Source of the DNA: WHSW01 sp963722175
GTDB taxonomy: Bacteria; Actinomycetota; Thermoleophilia; Solirubrobacterales; 70-9
Direction: 5' to 3'
DNA length: 64,000 bases
Assembly: GCA_963722175.1 (NCBI GenBank)
Contig: CAVRKA010000002.1
Location: 124,001-188,000 of the forward strand
The stretch's first letter is position 1. Each line of letters begins with the position of its first letter. Under the pieces are notes generated by a model that made no database searches, was not told the origin of the DNA, and saw only the letters and a list, made by a program, of their open reading frames with translations. The translations under genes were made by a program, and so were the position numbers. This document shows, piece by piece, positions 8,743-18,387 of the stretch.

Positions 8743-8857
8743 CGGGCCGGCTCTGCCGGCGACAATCCGGTCGCGGCCGTCCTGTCGATCTCAACCGGGC
8801 CCGTTCGTCGTAAGGGTGAAACGGCGAAAGCGCAGTCGGCGCTGGTAAGGAAGAACG

Positions 8858-9643
8858 ATGCAGACCGAAAACAGGAGCCAGAGGATTGCCGTCACGGGAG
8901 CCACCGGCCGGGTCGGATCGCCCCTCGTCGAGATCCTCGGACAGCGCGGACACGATGTGGTCCCGATTGCGCGCTCGAAGGGTGTCGACGTGGTCAGCGG
9001 CGAGGGCCTCGACGAGGCGCTCGCCGGGGTCGAGATGATCATCGACACGGCCACGGGGCCCTCGCCCGACCAGGCGGAGGCGATCGCGTTCTTCACCGCC
9101 TCGGCGCGCAACCTCCAGCGAGCCGGCGCCGCAGCCGGAGCGAAGCGGATCGTCGTCGTGTCGATCATCGGCATCGACAAGTTCGTGGGTGGCTACAACG
9201 CGGCGAAGGTGGCGCAGGAGCGGACGCTGCTCGAGGGCCCGCTCCCGGTCCGGATCGTCCGCGCGGCCCAGTTCCACGAGTTCGTCGAGCCGCTGGTCGG
9301 GTGGACGATCGCCGATGGCGTCGCCCACGTGCCCGAGATGCGAACGCAGCTCGTGGCCGCGCGCGTCGTCGCCGAGACTCTCGCCGACGCGGCCGAGGAG
9401 CCCGAGATCCAGAACGGCAGGATCACCGAGGTCGCCGGCCCGCGGGAGGAGCGTCTCGCCGACGCGGCCGCCGCGCTGTTCGCCAGCCGAGGCGACTCGA
9501 TCGAGATCCGCGAGGGCCGTGGCGGGCCGCTGGCTGAGCCCGGCGACCCGGACGCCGCGGCGTATGCGGAGGGCGCCGCGCTGCCCAACCCGGGCGCGAA
9601 GCTCGCCGGCCCAACCTTCGAAGACTGGCTTGCGGCCGCCTAG
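8858..9643 (+). CDS. NmrA-like atypical short-chain dehydrogenase (NAD(P)-binding)
   Basis: 261 residues with an N-terminal Rossmann motif RIAVTGATGRVGSPLVE (G-x-x-G-x-x-G) and no Tyr-x-x-x-Lys catalytic pair where classical SDRs have it. The middle segment RIVVVSIIGIDKFVGGYNAAK and the LPVRIVRAAQFHEFVEPLV segment match the atypical SDR group that includes NmrA/HSCARG-like sensors and ycf39-like proteins. Such proteins bind NAD(P) and often act as redox sensors or as sugar/quinone reductases. It ends overlapping the convergent amine oxidase by 4 bp. Start ATG follows GGAAGAACG. Confidence 0.85.
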   Translation: MQTENRSQRIAVTGATGRVGSPLVEILGQRGHDVVPIARSKGVDVVSGEGLDEALAGVEMIIDTATGPSPDQAEAIAFFTASARNLQRAGAAAGAKRIVVVSIIGIDKFVGGYNAAKVAQERTLLEGPLPVRIVRAAQFHEFVEPLVGWTIADGVAHVPEMRTQLVAARVVAETLADAAEEPEIQNGRITEVAGPREERLADAAAALFASRGDSIEIREGRGGPLAEPGDPDAAAYAEGAALPNPGAKLAGPTFEDWLAAA

Positions 9644-10839
9644 GCGGAGAGGACCTGTTCGGCCGCGCGCTGCCCGCTCCGAAGCGCCCCCTCCATCAGC
9701 CCATGCCACTCGCCGGCCGTGTGCTCGCCTGCGAAGAACAGGGGGCCGATCGGCTTCACCAGGTCGTCGTCGCGAAGTGGCGATGAGAGGGAGCGAGCCG
9801 AATAGGAGCCGCGCACCCATGGGTCGTCGTCCCAGCTCGAAAGCATCGCGCTTTCGGGCTCCAGATCGAGGTCGTCGCGAAGCGCCACGAGCGCGGCGAC
9901 CCAGCGCTCGAACCCGTCCGAGCCACCGAGGTCATCGATCGCGGACATCGTGCCCGTGTAGCCCGTCACGAACGGAGCCGGCCGACCGTCCGGGCTCAGC
10001 TGCGTATACGTCCAGAAGTGGCCGGCCACGGACATGATCGCGCTCGGCGGCGCAGGCGAGCGCAGGCGCAGGAAGAGCTTCGAGTTCTGACCGTAGGTGA
10101 CCGCGCGCAGTGCCTCCGCGGTCGCGCCCTCGAGCGGCGGATCGAACTCGATCTCGGCCAGCGGCGGGGTGGGGATCGCGACCACCACCGCGTCCGCCTC
10201 GATCTCGGCGTGATCGGTGGCGATGCTCACCGCGTCCTGCGACCAGCGCACCCTCCGCACGGGGGATGAGAGGCGCACGGCTGCACCGAGCTCGGCCGCG
10301 AGCGCGTCGGCGAGCCGCATGTTGCCGCCCTCCAGCGTGTGGTTGTCGAAATCGCCAAAGGTCGAGGCTCCCTCGTCGAGCACCGAGGCCGCAAGGTCGT
10401 CGGCGGGATGTCCATTCGAGATCGCGACGCGCGTCTGGATCACCTTTGACAGGGGTGGGTCCAAGCCCAGGGTGGCGATCGCCCCCGCAGCGCTTGCGGC
10501 GTCCGCGGCCCCGCCCGCGGCAAGCCGGTCGAACGCGCCCTCGAGGTCAGCCTGGGACACAGCCTCCTCGCCGATCGGCACGCGCCGCCCGTAGGGCGTC
10601 CCCTTGAGCACGAGCGGGATCCCGAAGCGCGCGGCGAGGGCGTTCATCGACTCGTAACCGGGCAGGATGAACTCGGCGCCCCCCTCGATCACCACGCCCT
10701 CCCCGAACGGCACCGACCACACGCGTCCCCCCACCCGGTCGCGCGCCTCGAGCACCGTCACTTCCGCCCCGTCGGCGCGCAGCGCGTCGGCCGCGGCGAG
10801 GCCGGCAAAGCCGGCGCCGATGACGACGACCCGCTTCAT
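9640..10839 (-). CDS. FAD-dependent amine oxidase (flavin monoamine oxidase family)
   Basis: 399 residues. The N-terminal dinucleotide fold VVVIGAGFAGLAAADAL (G-x-G-x-x-G) is followed by VLEARDRVGGRVW, the flavin amine-oxidase RVGGR signature. The C-terminal FAD-binding block GPLFFAGEHTAGEWHGLMEGA matches the family's G-E-x-T motif. These enzymes oxidise primary or secondary amines (polyamines, amino acids, monoamines) to aldehydes with H2O2. There is no signal peptide. The motif around the covalent Cys of mammalian MAO is absent, so FAD is probably non-covalent. The substrate cannot be deduced. Confidence 0.88.
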   Translation of the reverse strand: MKRVVVIGAGFAGLAAADALRADGAEVTVLEARDRVGGRVWSVPFGEGVVIEGGAEFILPGYESMNALAARFGIPLVLKGTPYGRRVPIGEEAVSQADLEGAFDRLAAGGAADAASAAGAIATLGLDPPLSKVIQTRVAISNGHPADDLAASVLDEGASTFGDFDNHTLEGGNMRLADALAAELGAAVRLSSPVRRVRWSQDAVSIATDHAEIEADAVVVAIPTPPLAEIEFDPPLEGATAEALRAVTYGQNSKLFLRLRSPAPPSAIMSVAGHFWTYTQLSPDGRPAPFVTGYTGTMSAIDDLGGSDGFERWVAALVALRDDLDLEPESAMLSSWDDDPWVRGSYSARSLSSPLRDDDLVKPIGPLFFAGEHTAGEWHGLMEGALRSGQRAAEQVLSA

Positions 10840-10972
10840 TCGTCTCCCCGCTCACGGTTCACGACCGGGATCCTCCCAGCCCCAGGGCTCCGGGGTGGTT
10901 GCGGGATCTCATGACCCCGGGGGTCGTGGGGTCCGCGAGCTTCAGGTCACGGCGTAGGCAGCAGCCGTTCGC

Positions 10973-13765
10973 CTAGGGAACGTCGAAGACGGTGTCACCA
11001 GGATCCAGCGTGGCGCTGTCGGTGCCGGAGCCGCCGTATCCCTCATCGCCGCCGGCGCCGTCGACGAGGTTGAGGGTGTCACCGCCGCTCTTACCGTAGA
11101 GCTGGTCCAGTCCCGAGTTTCCGATCAGCGTGTCGCCGCCACCACCGCCGAGCAGGTCGTCGTCGCCACCGCCGCCTCGCAGGAGGTTGACGACGGTACT
11201 GGAGTCGAGCGCCACGATTCGATCGGCGCCCGAACCGCCATTTACGTTCTCGACCGTTGGCGCGACGTTGTCGCCCTCGCTCGCCTGCCCGTCGTCCGCC
11301 GCCCCGTTCAATGTCACCGTAACCGCGATCGTGCGCGAGGCGTACTGGGCGGTGTCCCGGCCGCTGTCCCCGCGGATGCGATCCGGCCCGTCGGCCGCCG
11401 CGCCCTGACGGAAGGTGTCGTGGCCGTCGCCGCCGCGCTCGAGGTCCTCGTGCGGCCCGCCGGAGATCGAGTCGTCTTCGCCCCTTGCGCAGATGGTGTC
11501 GCGCCCGGCGCCGGCGTTGATCGTGTCGACCTGTGCCGAGCCGACGATCACGTCATCGCCCGGCGTGCCCGTGGTCACGCCGTTGCCGATGATCGTGGCG
11601 TTGAGCCCGTCGCACACGGCGAGCAGCCACTCCAGCTTGAACGTACCCGTGGAGCCACCGTTGCCGTCGACCGCGATCCTGTACGTCGTGCCCGCGACTA
11701 CGTTCAGCGAGACCGACGTTGCTCCACTGCCGACCGACGTCAGCGCGCCCAGGCTGGTGCCGGTATAGACACCGATTCCCGGTGCGAGCCCGCCCGCGAC
11801 GTCATTGAGCCGCACGACCGCCGGACCGCCGGCGGTGGGCGTCCAGCTGAACCACGCCGAGTTGTCGGCGATCGCGCCACCGTGGAAGTCGAGCTCACCG
11901 GGCTCGCCGGTCGCGCGCACCGTGGTCGCCGATGTGATCCCCGCGTTCTCGTTCAAGACGCGGGGGGCGGCGAAGTTGTCGTTTGCCGGCGGGTCGATCG
12001 ACCACTGCAGGCCGACGTTGCCGGTCGTACCACCGAAGCCGTCGAGGGCGATCCGATACGTCGTCCCGGCGGTCACGGGAAAGGTGATCTTCGACTGATT
12101 CGTGCCGTTGAACTGATCGTTCGACGCGAGCTGCGTCAGCCCGGTGATGGTCGTGCCGGTATAGGCCGCAAGGACGGTGTCGAAGTTCGACTCGCGGGTG
12201 TTGAAGACCGCCGAGCCCGTTTCCGGCGCCGTCCACGAGTACCAGACTGACCTGTCCGGAATCGACCCATGGTTGGGCTCGCCGGGCTCACCGGTCGAGC
12301 GCGCGCTGGTGCCGGACTGCTTACCGGTCGCCCCGGTGATGGCGGTGGGAGTCGCGAAGTTGTCGTTGGCCGGCGAGTTCTGCGCGTACTGGAGCGAGAA
12401 CGGGCCGTGCGCGGCACTGAAGCCATCCACCGCGATCCGGTACGTGGTTCCCGCCGTCGCGTTGAACGTCACCTTCGACTGGAGCGTGCCGTTGGTGTCG
12501 TCGTTGGACGCGACCGTGGCCAGCGTGCCGAAGGTGCTCCCCGTGAACACGTGGAGCGTGGTATCGAACGCCGCATCGCGCAGGTTGAACGAGGTCGGGC
12601 CGTTCTCCGGCGCCGTCCACGTGTACCAGACGCTGGTGTCGGCCGGGCTGCCCGCAATGTTGGGTTCGCCCGTCTGCCCGGTCGCATCCGTGTTGCTGCC
12701 GAACACCGTTCCATCGGCACCGGAGATCCCCGAGCCGGCGAAGTTGTCGTTTGCAGGACGCCCGACGAGGCCGTTGACGAAGGTTCGCAGCGCGCCCTGG
12801 TAGACCTCGCCGTAGATGCCGGGCTTGTTCGGCTGAGCGCAGCCGCTGCCCCAGCTCGTGTCGCCGACGAGCCGGACCTGCCCACCGGAGATGAAGAGCG
12901 GTCCCCCGCTGTCGCCCTGACAGGTGTCCATGCCACCCGCCAGCGGCCCGGCGCCGATCATGACGGCGCCGTGGAAGCTGCCGCCGTACTGGGCCGGGTC
13001 CGACATCGTGGCGTCGGACTGGATCGGCAGGTCGACCTGCCTCAGGTCGTTGGAGGCGACCCCGCCCTGGGTGGTGTGACCATGGCCGATCGCCCTCACC
13101 GTGTTGCCCGGGTTGACGGGATCGATCGGTTCCGCGAGTCGTGCCCAGGCCTTGGTCGAGGCGGTGTTGAGACGCAGCAGCGCGACGTCATTGTCGAAGG
13201 TCGACGGATTCCAACTCGGGTGGAGGTGGATCTGGGTTACCGACCGGACGTCGCCCGGCGCCTCGTTGTTGAGCTGCCAGGCACCGATTACGAGCTTCAG
13301 GCTCGCCGCCGTCACGCCGCCGTCGACGCAGTGCGCCGCGGTGAGCACCCAGACGGAGGAGACGAGCGTTCCGCCACAGAACGCAAAGTTGTCGCTGGCG
13401 CGCTTTACCGAGACGAAGAAGGGATAGGCGCCGGCCGGAGCTACCGTGCCGCCGACGATGTTCGGGCTCGGGCCCTCGGCCGGGTCGATCTCTTCGCCCT
13501 TCACGGCCGTGGATCGCGACGGGCGCGCCGCCTGGTCAACCTCGTCGCCCCGCTTCTGGGTGTCGGCGGTCGTACGAACAGCGCCCGAAGCGAAATCTTG
13601 CTGCGTTGCGCGGCTCTCGTCCGTGCCGCGCTCGCCGCCGGCGGCCAGGCTGCTCGCGCCCGCGCCGATCAGGAACAGGCTCGCCAACGAGACGGCCGCT
13701 ACGCGGCGCTGGCGTGCGTTTGCTCCGGACGATCCAACAACCTCGGTCGCGGCACGGTCGAACAC
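10973..13765 (-). CDS. Large secreted trypsin-like serine protease with three beta-sandwich repeats and RTX calcium-binding tail
   Basis: 930 residues. A signal peptide (RRVAAVSLASLFLIGAGASSLAA) precedes a propeptide and an S1 protease domain at about 102-335: activation site NIVGGTVAP, His145 in LTAAHC, Asp193 in DNDVALLRL, Ser286 in CQGDSGGPL. Three repeats of about 120 residues follow (about 337-690), each starting with P-A-N-D-N-F-A and containing SVWYTWTAPE- and AGTTYRIAVDG-type segments. The tail (about 700-930) has RTX nonapeptides such as GTPGDDVIVGS and GGDGHDTF, typical Ca2+-binding beta-rolls. GTG 13765 with GTGGGGG upstream is the chosen start; the frame stays open upstream but without protein-like sequence. 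Likely an extracellular protease; the repeats probably bind protein or glycan. Confidence 0.85.
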   Translation of the reverse strand: MFDRAATEVVGSSGANARQRRVAAVSLASLFLIGAGASSLAAGGERGTDESRATQQDFASGAVRTTADTQKRGDEVDQAARPSRSTAVKGEEIDPAEGPSPNIVGGTVAPAGAYPFFVSVKRASDNFAFCGGTLVSSVWVLTAAHCVDGGVTAASLKLVIGAWQLNNEAPGDVRSVTQIHLHPSWNPSTFDNDVALLRLNTASTKAWARLAEPIDPVNPGNTVRAIGHGHTTQGGVASNDLRQVDLPIQSDATMSDPAQYGGSFHGAVMIGAGPLAGGMDTCQGDSGGPLFISGGQVRLVGDTSWGSGCAQPNKPGIYGEVYQGALRTFVNGLVGRPANDNFAGSGISGADGTVFGSNTDATGQTGEPNIAGSPADTSVWYTWTAPENGPTSFNLRDAAFDTTLHVFTGSTFGTLATVASNDDTNGTLQSKVTFNATAGTTYRIAVDGFSAAHGPFSLQYAQNSPANDNFATPTAITGATGKQSGTSARSTGEPGEPNHGSIPDRSVWYSWTAPETGSAVFNTRESNFDTVLAAYTGTTITGLTQLASNDQFNGTNQSKITFPVTAGTTYRIALDGFGGTTGNVGLQWSIDPPANDNFAAPRVLNENAGITSATTVRATGEPGELDFHGGAIADNSAWFSWTPTAGGPAVVRLNDVAGGLAPGIGVYTGTSLGALTSVGSGATSVSLNVVAGTTYRIAVDGNGGSTGTFKLEWLLAVCDGLNATIIGNGVTTGTPGDDVIVGSAQVDTINAGAGRDTICARGEDDSISGGPHEDLERGGDGHDTFRQGAAADGPDRIRGDSGRDTAQYASRTIAVTVTLNGAADDGQASEGDNVAPTVENVNGGSGADRIVALDSSTVVNLLRGGGGDDDLLGGGGGDTLIGNSGLDQLYGKSGGDTLNLVDGAGGDEGYGGSGTDSATLDPGDTVFDVP

Positions 13766-13829
13766 GTCGCCCCCACTTCTTTGGATGGATATGACACGCC
13801 CACAAACCCCGTGAGCGCATCCCCTGCCG

Positions 13830-13858
13830 AACGTACACCCGGCCGCGGGGCGTGTCAA
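13830..13858 (-). promoter_or_regulatory. Candidate housekeeping-type promoter for the trypsin/RTX gene
   Basis: On the minus strand a perfect -35 TTGACA (13858-13853) is separated by 17 nt from TACGTT (13835-13830). The start codon lies about 65 nt downstream. The same -10-like hexamer occurs before the kdd operon and before the TolB-like gene. Called from sequence alone. Confidence 0.45.
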
Positions 13859-13991
13859 CCACGCGGGACGAAGCAGCCAGACGGGTCCGGGCGTCCTGGT
13901 GCCGCACAAACGCGACACGGACTGAGATGATGCGCCGCGGGCGGCGCGGGCTTCCATCCGTTGGGGGGCGCCCGGTCGAGCCCCAGCCGGG

Positions 13992-15689
13992 ATGGAGCGC
14001 CACAAGAACAGCTGCGCGCTGAGCCTCGCGATCGTCCTGCTGGCGATCGTCGTGGCCCCCGCGAGCGCCGCCGGCCCGACGGTCACGGTCCACAGCTCGC
14101 TCGAGACATTGCGCCCGGCCGGCCCGCTCAGCGGACCGGCCTCCGCGACGCTGAGGGCGGCTCGAAACGAGTTCGAGTCGTTTCAGGTCGCCGTTTCGGC
14201 CGGCGAGCTCCCGGTCGGCGATCTGCGGATCGAGCTGATCACCCCGCTGGCGGGGCCCGGCGGGACGATCCCGGCCGCCAACGTGACCATCTACCGGGAG
14301 CAGTACCTCGGCCTCGGCCAGCCCTCTGACCTGGAGGGCGCAACCGGGCCGTGGCCGGACGCGCTGATTCCGGCCGTTGATCCGTACTACGGGGAGCGGC
14401 GCGATGCCTTCCCGGTCGACGTGCCGGCGGGTGAGAGCCGTGTCGCCTGGGTCGACGTCCTCGTGCCGCCCAAGCAGCCCGCCGGCGTCTACCGCGGGTC
14501 GCTGCTGGTCCGCGCCTCGGGCATGCTGCCGGCGCTGGTGCCCGTCGAGCTCACGGTCCACGACTTCACGCTGCCCTCGACGTCGACGCTGAAAAGCTCG
14601 TTCGGCTCGTTCGACAACCTCTGCAAGGCCCACTACGGCGACGGCTGCGACGAGCTGCGGGGCTGGGAGATCAACTCGCTCTACGCGCGCGCCGGGCTCG
14701 AGAACCGCATCTCCCTCTCGGACCCCGCCTACCGAGCGCCGGTCGGTGGCGCGGTCGAGGCGTTTCGGCGCTACGTCCAGCCGCTGCTCGACGGCCGGTC
14801 GCCTCACGATGAGGCGGGCCTATGGTCGCCCGTCCGTCTCGACGGCGCCGCGCTGACCTCGATCGAGGTCGCCAACCGGATCCGCGCCTGGAAGCGCGAG
14901 GCCAGGGAGGGAAAGTTCGCCGATCGGGCATTCCTTTACGCCTGCGACGAGCCCGGACGCGAGCGAGCAGTCTGGCGCCGTTGCAAGCAGCGCGCCGGGC
15001 TCGCCGGCCGGAGCTGGCGCACGCTCGACGTGCTCGTCACCGCGTCGCTGGCCAGCGTCCGGCAATTTCGTGGCCGGCGCCTGATCGACATCCTCGTGCC
15101 GCTGGTCAACCAGATGGACGACAAACCGGGGTCGAGCGCCTACTCGGGCAACCAGCGACCCGGCTACGAACCGTTCCTCGCAAGGCGGGGCAGGCGGCTC
15201 TGGCTCTACACGTCGTGCACGAGCCACGGCTGTGCGGGCGGCAATGCTGATCCCTACTGGGCGGGATGGCCGTCGTACGTGATCGATCAGCCGGCCTCTG
15301 AGCATCGGGCGATGGGCTTGCTGGCCTACGAGTACGGCGCCGGCGGAGAGCTCTACTACGCGGTCGACTGGGACCTGACCAGCGCCTGGCAGAGCCAGCC
15401 GGCGTTCGGCGGCAATGGCGACGGGACGCTGTTCTATCCGGGCACCCCCGCCATCATCGGCGGCACCCACCACATCCCGATCGAGTCGATCCGGCTGAAG
15501 CGGATCCGTGACGGTCGCGAGGACTTCGAGTACGCGGCGCTCGCCGCGCGCAGTGGACGCCAGGCGGAGGCGGTCGGGGTCGCGCGCTCGTTGTTTCCCT
15601 CCATGTACTCGACCGACGTGACCCCGGCCGCCTTCGAACAAGCGCGCCTGGCGCTCGCCGGCCTCGTGGCGGGCGGCCTCGGGCCGTGA
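13992..15689 (+). CDS. Secreted DUF4091 domain protein (glycoside hydrolase-like)
   Basis: 565 residues with an N-terminal signal peptide (CALSLAIVLLAIVVAPASAAG). An Ig-like N-terminal region (about 30-190: SATLRAARNEFESFQVAV, VPPKQPAGVYRGSLLV) precedes a TIM-barrel-like region ending in the DUF4091 hallmark: DGTLFYPGTP followed by IESIRLKRIRDGREDFEYA. The family occurs with polysaccharide-degrading enzymes and is thought to act on glycans, although activity is established for few members. It is divergent from the trypsin/RTX gene, with 226 bp between starts. Glycan substrate unknown. Confidence 0.8.
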   Translation: MERHKNSCALSLAIVLLAIVVAPASAAGPTVTVHSSLETLRPAGPLSGPASATLRAARNEFESFQVAVSAGELPVGDLRIELITPLAGPGGTIPAANVTIYREQYLGLGQPSDLEGATGPWPDALIPAVDPYYGERRDAFPVDVPAGESRVAWVDVLVPPKQPAGVYRGSLLVRASGMLPALVPVELTVHDFTLPSTSTLKSSFGSFDNLCKAHYGDGCDELRGWEINSLYARAGLENRISLSDPAYRAPVGGAVEAFRRYVQPLLDGRSPHDEAGLWSPVRLDGAALTSIEVANRIRAWKREAREGKFADRAFLYACDEPGRERAVWRRCKQRAGLAGRSWRTLDVLVTASLASVRQFRGRRLIDILVPLVNQMDDKPGSSAYSGNQRPGYEPFLARRGRRLWLYTSCTSHGCAGGNADPYWAGWPSYVIDQPASEHRAMGLLAYEYGAGGELYYAVDWDLTSAWQSQPAFGGNGDGTLFYPGTPAIIGGTHHIPIESIRLKRIRDGREDFEYAALAARSGRQAEAVGVARSLFPSMYSTDVTPAAFEQARLALAGLVAGGLGP

Positions 15690-15723
15690 TCCCCGGCCCG
15701 CCCGCTTTCTGAGCTGAGCCGGC

Positions 15724-17253
15724 TCAGGCGGCGACCGGTTCGCGCTCCCGGCTGAGCGACCCGTAGCGATAGTCGTCGAGCGGGAAGGTGCGGCTGGCGC
15801 GGTCGGCGGCCCGGGCGGAGGTTGGGCGCAGGTACGGGACGTCGCCGTGGTGGTCGAAGTAGTAGCTGTTGGCCGTCGCGCAGTTGGAGGTCAGCCACAC
15901 CGAGCCGGCCATCCGCCGCTCGACCATCGCGTGATAGCGGTCGGTGGCCCCGGCGCTGATCTCCACCTCGGTGGCGCGGCGCCGGCGGCATTCGATCAGC
16001 ACGCGGACGATGTGGCGCGACGCGGTCTGCACGAGGACGTGCCAGGAGGCGCCGGTCCAACCGTAGGGACCGAAGATCATGAAGTGGTTGGGCAGCCCGG
16101 GCATGCTCACCGACTCGTACGCCTTGAGCCGGTTGCGCGCGTAGTGATCGGCGAGGTCGAAGCCGTCGCGTCCGCGCACCGGGGTGCGGCGGAAGTTCTC
16201 CGGGTCCGAGGCCATGCGAAAGCCGGTCGCGAGAATGAGTGCGTCGACCGGCCGCTCGCGGCCGTCGGCGGTGCGGACCGCGGCGGCCGTGACGCGCTCG
16301 ATCGGCTCGGTGACGAGCTCGACGTTGTCGCGGTTGAAGGTCCGCAGGTAGTCGTTGCTGACGCTCGGGCGCTTGCAGCCGAAGCCGTAGTCGGGTGTCA
16401 ACTTGCGGCGCACCTCGGGGTTGCGGACCTCGTGCGCGAGCCAGCGCCGGTTGTTCCGCTCGACCGCGCGGCCGAGCCACGGGAGCCGCTTGTAGTTGAC
16501 CGCCAGGAAGATCAACACCAGCTCGGTGATCGCGCTGGCGACCCGGTAGACGAGCCGCTGGACCGCGGGGACCCGCGCAAACAGCTGCTTGGCCCGCTCC
16601 GGGATCGGCGGGTCGAACTTGGGCGAGACCCAGATCGGCGTCCGCTGATAGACGTCCAGGCCGGCGACCTCGGCGGCGATCGAGGGGATGATCTGGACCG
16701 CGCTGGCGCCGGTGCCGACGATCGCCACCCGCTTGCCGGTGAGCTCGTAGTCGTGATCCCAGCGGGCCGAGTGGATCAGCTTGCCCTCGAAGTCGTCGAG
16801 GCCCGCGACGCCGGCCGGCTTCGGGTCGACGAACGCACCGATCGCGCTGACGACGAAGCGGGCCGTCACCTCCTTGCCGCCACCGTTGATCGCCAGCCGC
16901 CAGAGGTGGTTCTCCGCGTCCCAGGTGCGTGCGGTCACCTCGCTTCGGAAGCGGATCTTGGCGCCCAGCCGGTGCTTGGCGGTGTACTCGTCGATGTAGC
17001 CCTTGACCTCGGCGCCGTCCGCGAACACCCGCGACCAGTCGGGCTTCAGGTCATAGGAGAACTGGTAGGCGAAGGTCGGGATGTCGACCCCGACCCCGGG
17101 ATAGGTGTTGTCGCGCCAGGTGCCGCCGACGTCCCCGGCGCGCTCGTAGATCACGTAGTCGCCGATTCCGGCGCGGTCGAGCGCGGCGCCCATCCCCAGG
17201 CCGCTGAGGCCGGCGCCGATGATCGCCACCTCGTGATCCGGTGTCTCGGGCAC
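15724..17253 (-). CDS. Flavin-containing / Baeyer-Villiger-type monooxygenase
   Basis: 509 residues. Two nucleotide-binding motifs are visible: the FAD motif AIIGAGLSGLGMG near residue 10 and the NADPH motif VAIVGTGASAVQ near residue 173. Between them is FEGKLIHSARWD, which fits the Baeyer-Villiger fingerprint F-x-G-x-x-x-H-x-x-x-W-(P/D). ALILATGF is the conserved C-terminal ATG motif. The enzyme would use NADPH and O2 to insert oxygen into a ketone or oxygenate a soft nucleophile. Start GTG 17253. It lies 51 bp downstream of the deacetylase-like gene in the same orientation and could share its transcript. The ketone substrate is not predictable. Confidence 0.85.
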   Translation of the reverse strand: MPETPDHEVAIIGAGLSGLGMGAALDRAGIGDYVIYERAGDVGGTWRDNTYPGVGVDIPTFAYQFSYDLKPDWSRVFADGAEVKGYIDEYTAKHRLGAKIRFRSEVTARTWDAENHLWRLAINGGGKEVTARFVVSAIGAFVDPKPAGVAGLDDFEGKLIHSARWDHDYELTGKRVAIVGTGASAVQIIPSIAAEVAGLDVYQRTPIWVSPKFDPPIPERAKQLFARVPAVQRLVYRVASAITELVLIFLAVNYKRLPWLGRAVERNNRRWLAHEVRNPEVRRKLTPDYGFGCKRPSVSNDYLRTFNRDNVELVTEPIERVTAAAVRTADGRERPVDALILATGFRMASDPENFRRTPVRGRDGFDLADHYARNRLKAYESVSMPGLPNHFMIFGPYGWTGASWHVLVQTASRHIVRVLIECRRRRATEVEISAGATDRYHAMVERRMAGSVWLTSNCATANSYYFDHHGDVPYLRPTSARAADRASRTFPLDDYRYGSLSREREPVAA

Positions 17254-17304
17254 CGCGCGGGAACATAGCCGGTCGCCGCTAGCCTCGAGCCGCCGCTCTC
17301 GCGG

Positions 17305-18387
17305 TCACCGCGCGGTGGCGATGCCGTCCTCCAGCCCCTCCAACGCGGCCGCGACGAGTCCCCCGATCGTCGCCAGGTCGTACCCACCCTCCTGGACGAC
17401 CACGGTCGGGAGCCCGGTGGCACCGAGCGCGCGGCCGGCGGCGCGATAGCCCTCGGTGCTGACCGCGAGCGGGCTCTCGGGATCCGCGGCGGCGGCGTCG
17501 ACGCCGAGTGCGACCACGAGCCCGCGCGCCCCGCCGTCGCGGGCGAAGGCGGTGAGCTCGACGACCGCCTCGAGCCACGCCGCGTCGCCGGCGCGCGGGG
17601 CCAGCGGCAGGTTGCGGTTCGCGCCGGCTCCGGGACCGCGTCCCGCCTCCGAGCCGAAGCCGAGGAAGTGCGGAAACCAGCCGGCGCCCGGATCCACGTG
17701 GACCGAGCCGACGAGGACCTCGGGGTCGTCGTAGAAGATCGCCTGGGTGCCGTTGCCGTGGTGAGCGTCGACGTCGACCACCGCCACCGGCGCTCCGAGG
17801 CGCTCGCGGAGCCGCGCCGCCGCGGCGGCAGCGCTGTTGAGGTAGCACGAGCCGCCGAAGCAGCTCCGGGTCGCGTGATGGCCAGGCGGCCGGCACAGCG
17901 CGTACGCGGCGGGCTCCCCGCCGGCCACCAGGTCGGCCGCGGTCAGCGCCGCGTCGACCGCGGCCCGGGCGGCCTCCCAGGTCCCCGGCCCGACGAGGGT
18001 CATCGTGTCGTAGGCGAACTGGCCCGCCCTGGCGGCGATCGAGGTCGCGGTCGCCGGCTCGAACCCGGAGAACAACCGCGGATCCGGGAACAGGTAGGGG
18101 ACGACCCGGTCCTGACCCGGATCGGCGTCGAGCCCCGCCCGCTCCCATTCGGCCCAGGCGCCCTCCAGGTATTCGAGCAACTCCGGATCGTGGACGGCGA
18201 GCACCGCGGCGTCGTCATGGGGTTCGGCCTCGACCACGCGCGCGCCTTCGGCGACGAGCGCCTCCAGGATCCGCTCGGCGCGCTCCGGGAGCTCGGTTCC
18301 GGGCGTTCGCACCCCGACCCAGATCTCGCCCCCCGGCTCGTGCAGCCGGTGACGGTCGGTCCAGACGACGGGCGTCGCGAGGCTCAC
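17305..18387 (-). CDS. Histone deacetylase-family amidohydrolase (acetylpolyamine aminohydrolase / AcuC-like)
   Basis: 360 residues with the arginase/deacetylase fold. Conserved elements in order: YALCRPPGHHAT (general base His pair), VVDVDAHHGNGTQ (zinc Asp and His), an SVHVDPGAGWFP loop, LVVALGVDAAAADPES (second zinc Asp) and VVQEGGYDLATIGG (the usual E-G-G-Y with catalytic-site Tyr). Bacterial members deacetylate acetylpolyamines or acetylated proteins. The start is GTG 18387. It is divergent from the kdd operon, with 146 bp between them, and upstream of the monooxygenase gene. Confidence 0.87.
   Translation of the reverse strand: MSLATPVVWTDRHRLHEPGGEIWVGVRTPGTELPERAERILEALVAEGARVVEAEPHDDAAVLAVHDPELLEYLEGAWAEWERAGLDADPGQDRVVPYLFPDPRLFSGFEPATATSIAARAGQFAYDTMTLVGPGTWEAARAAVDAALTAADLVAGGEPAAYALCRPPGHHATRSCFGGSCYLNSAAAAAARLRERLGAPVAVVDVDAHHGNGTQAIFYDDPEVLVGSVHVDPGAGWFPHFLGFGSEAGRGPGAGANRNLPLAPRAGDAAWLEAVVELTAFARDGGARGLVVALGVDAAAADPESPLAVSTEGYRAAGRALGATGLPTVVVQEGGYDLATIGGLVAAALEGLEDGIATAR

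Noticed and set aside
12269..13930. Long plus-strand frame opposite the trypsin/RTX gene
   Set aside because: Antisense open frames are expected in such GC-rich DNA; the sequence is Arg/Val/Gly-rich and low in hydrophobic structure, while the minus strand has full protease and RTX motifs.
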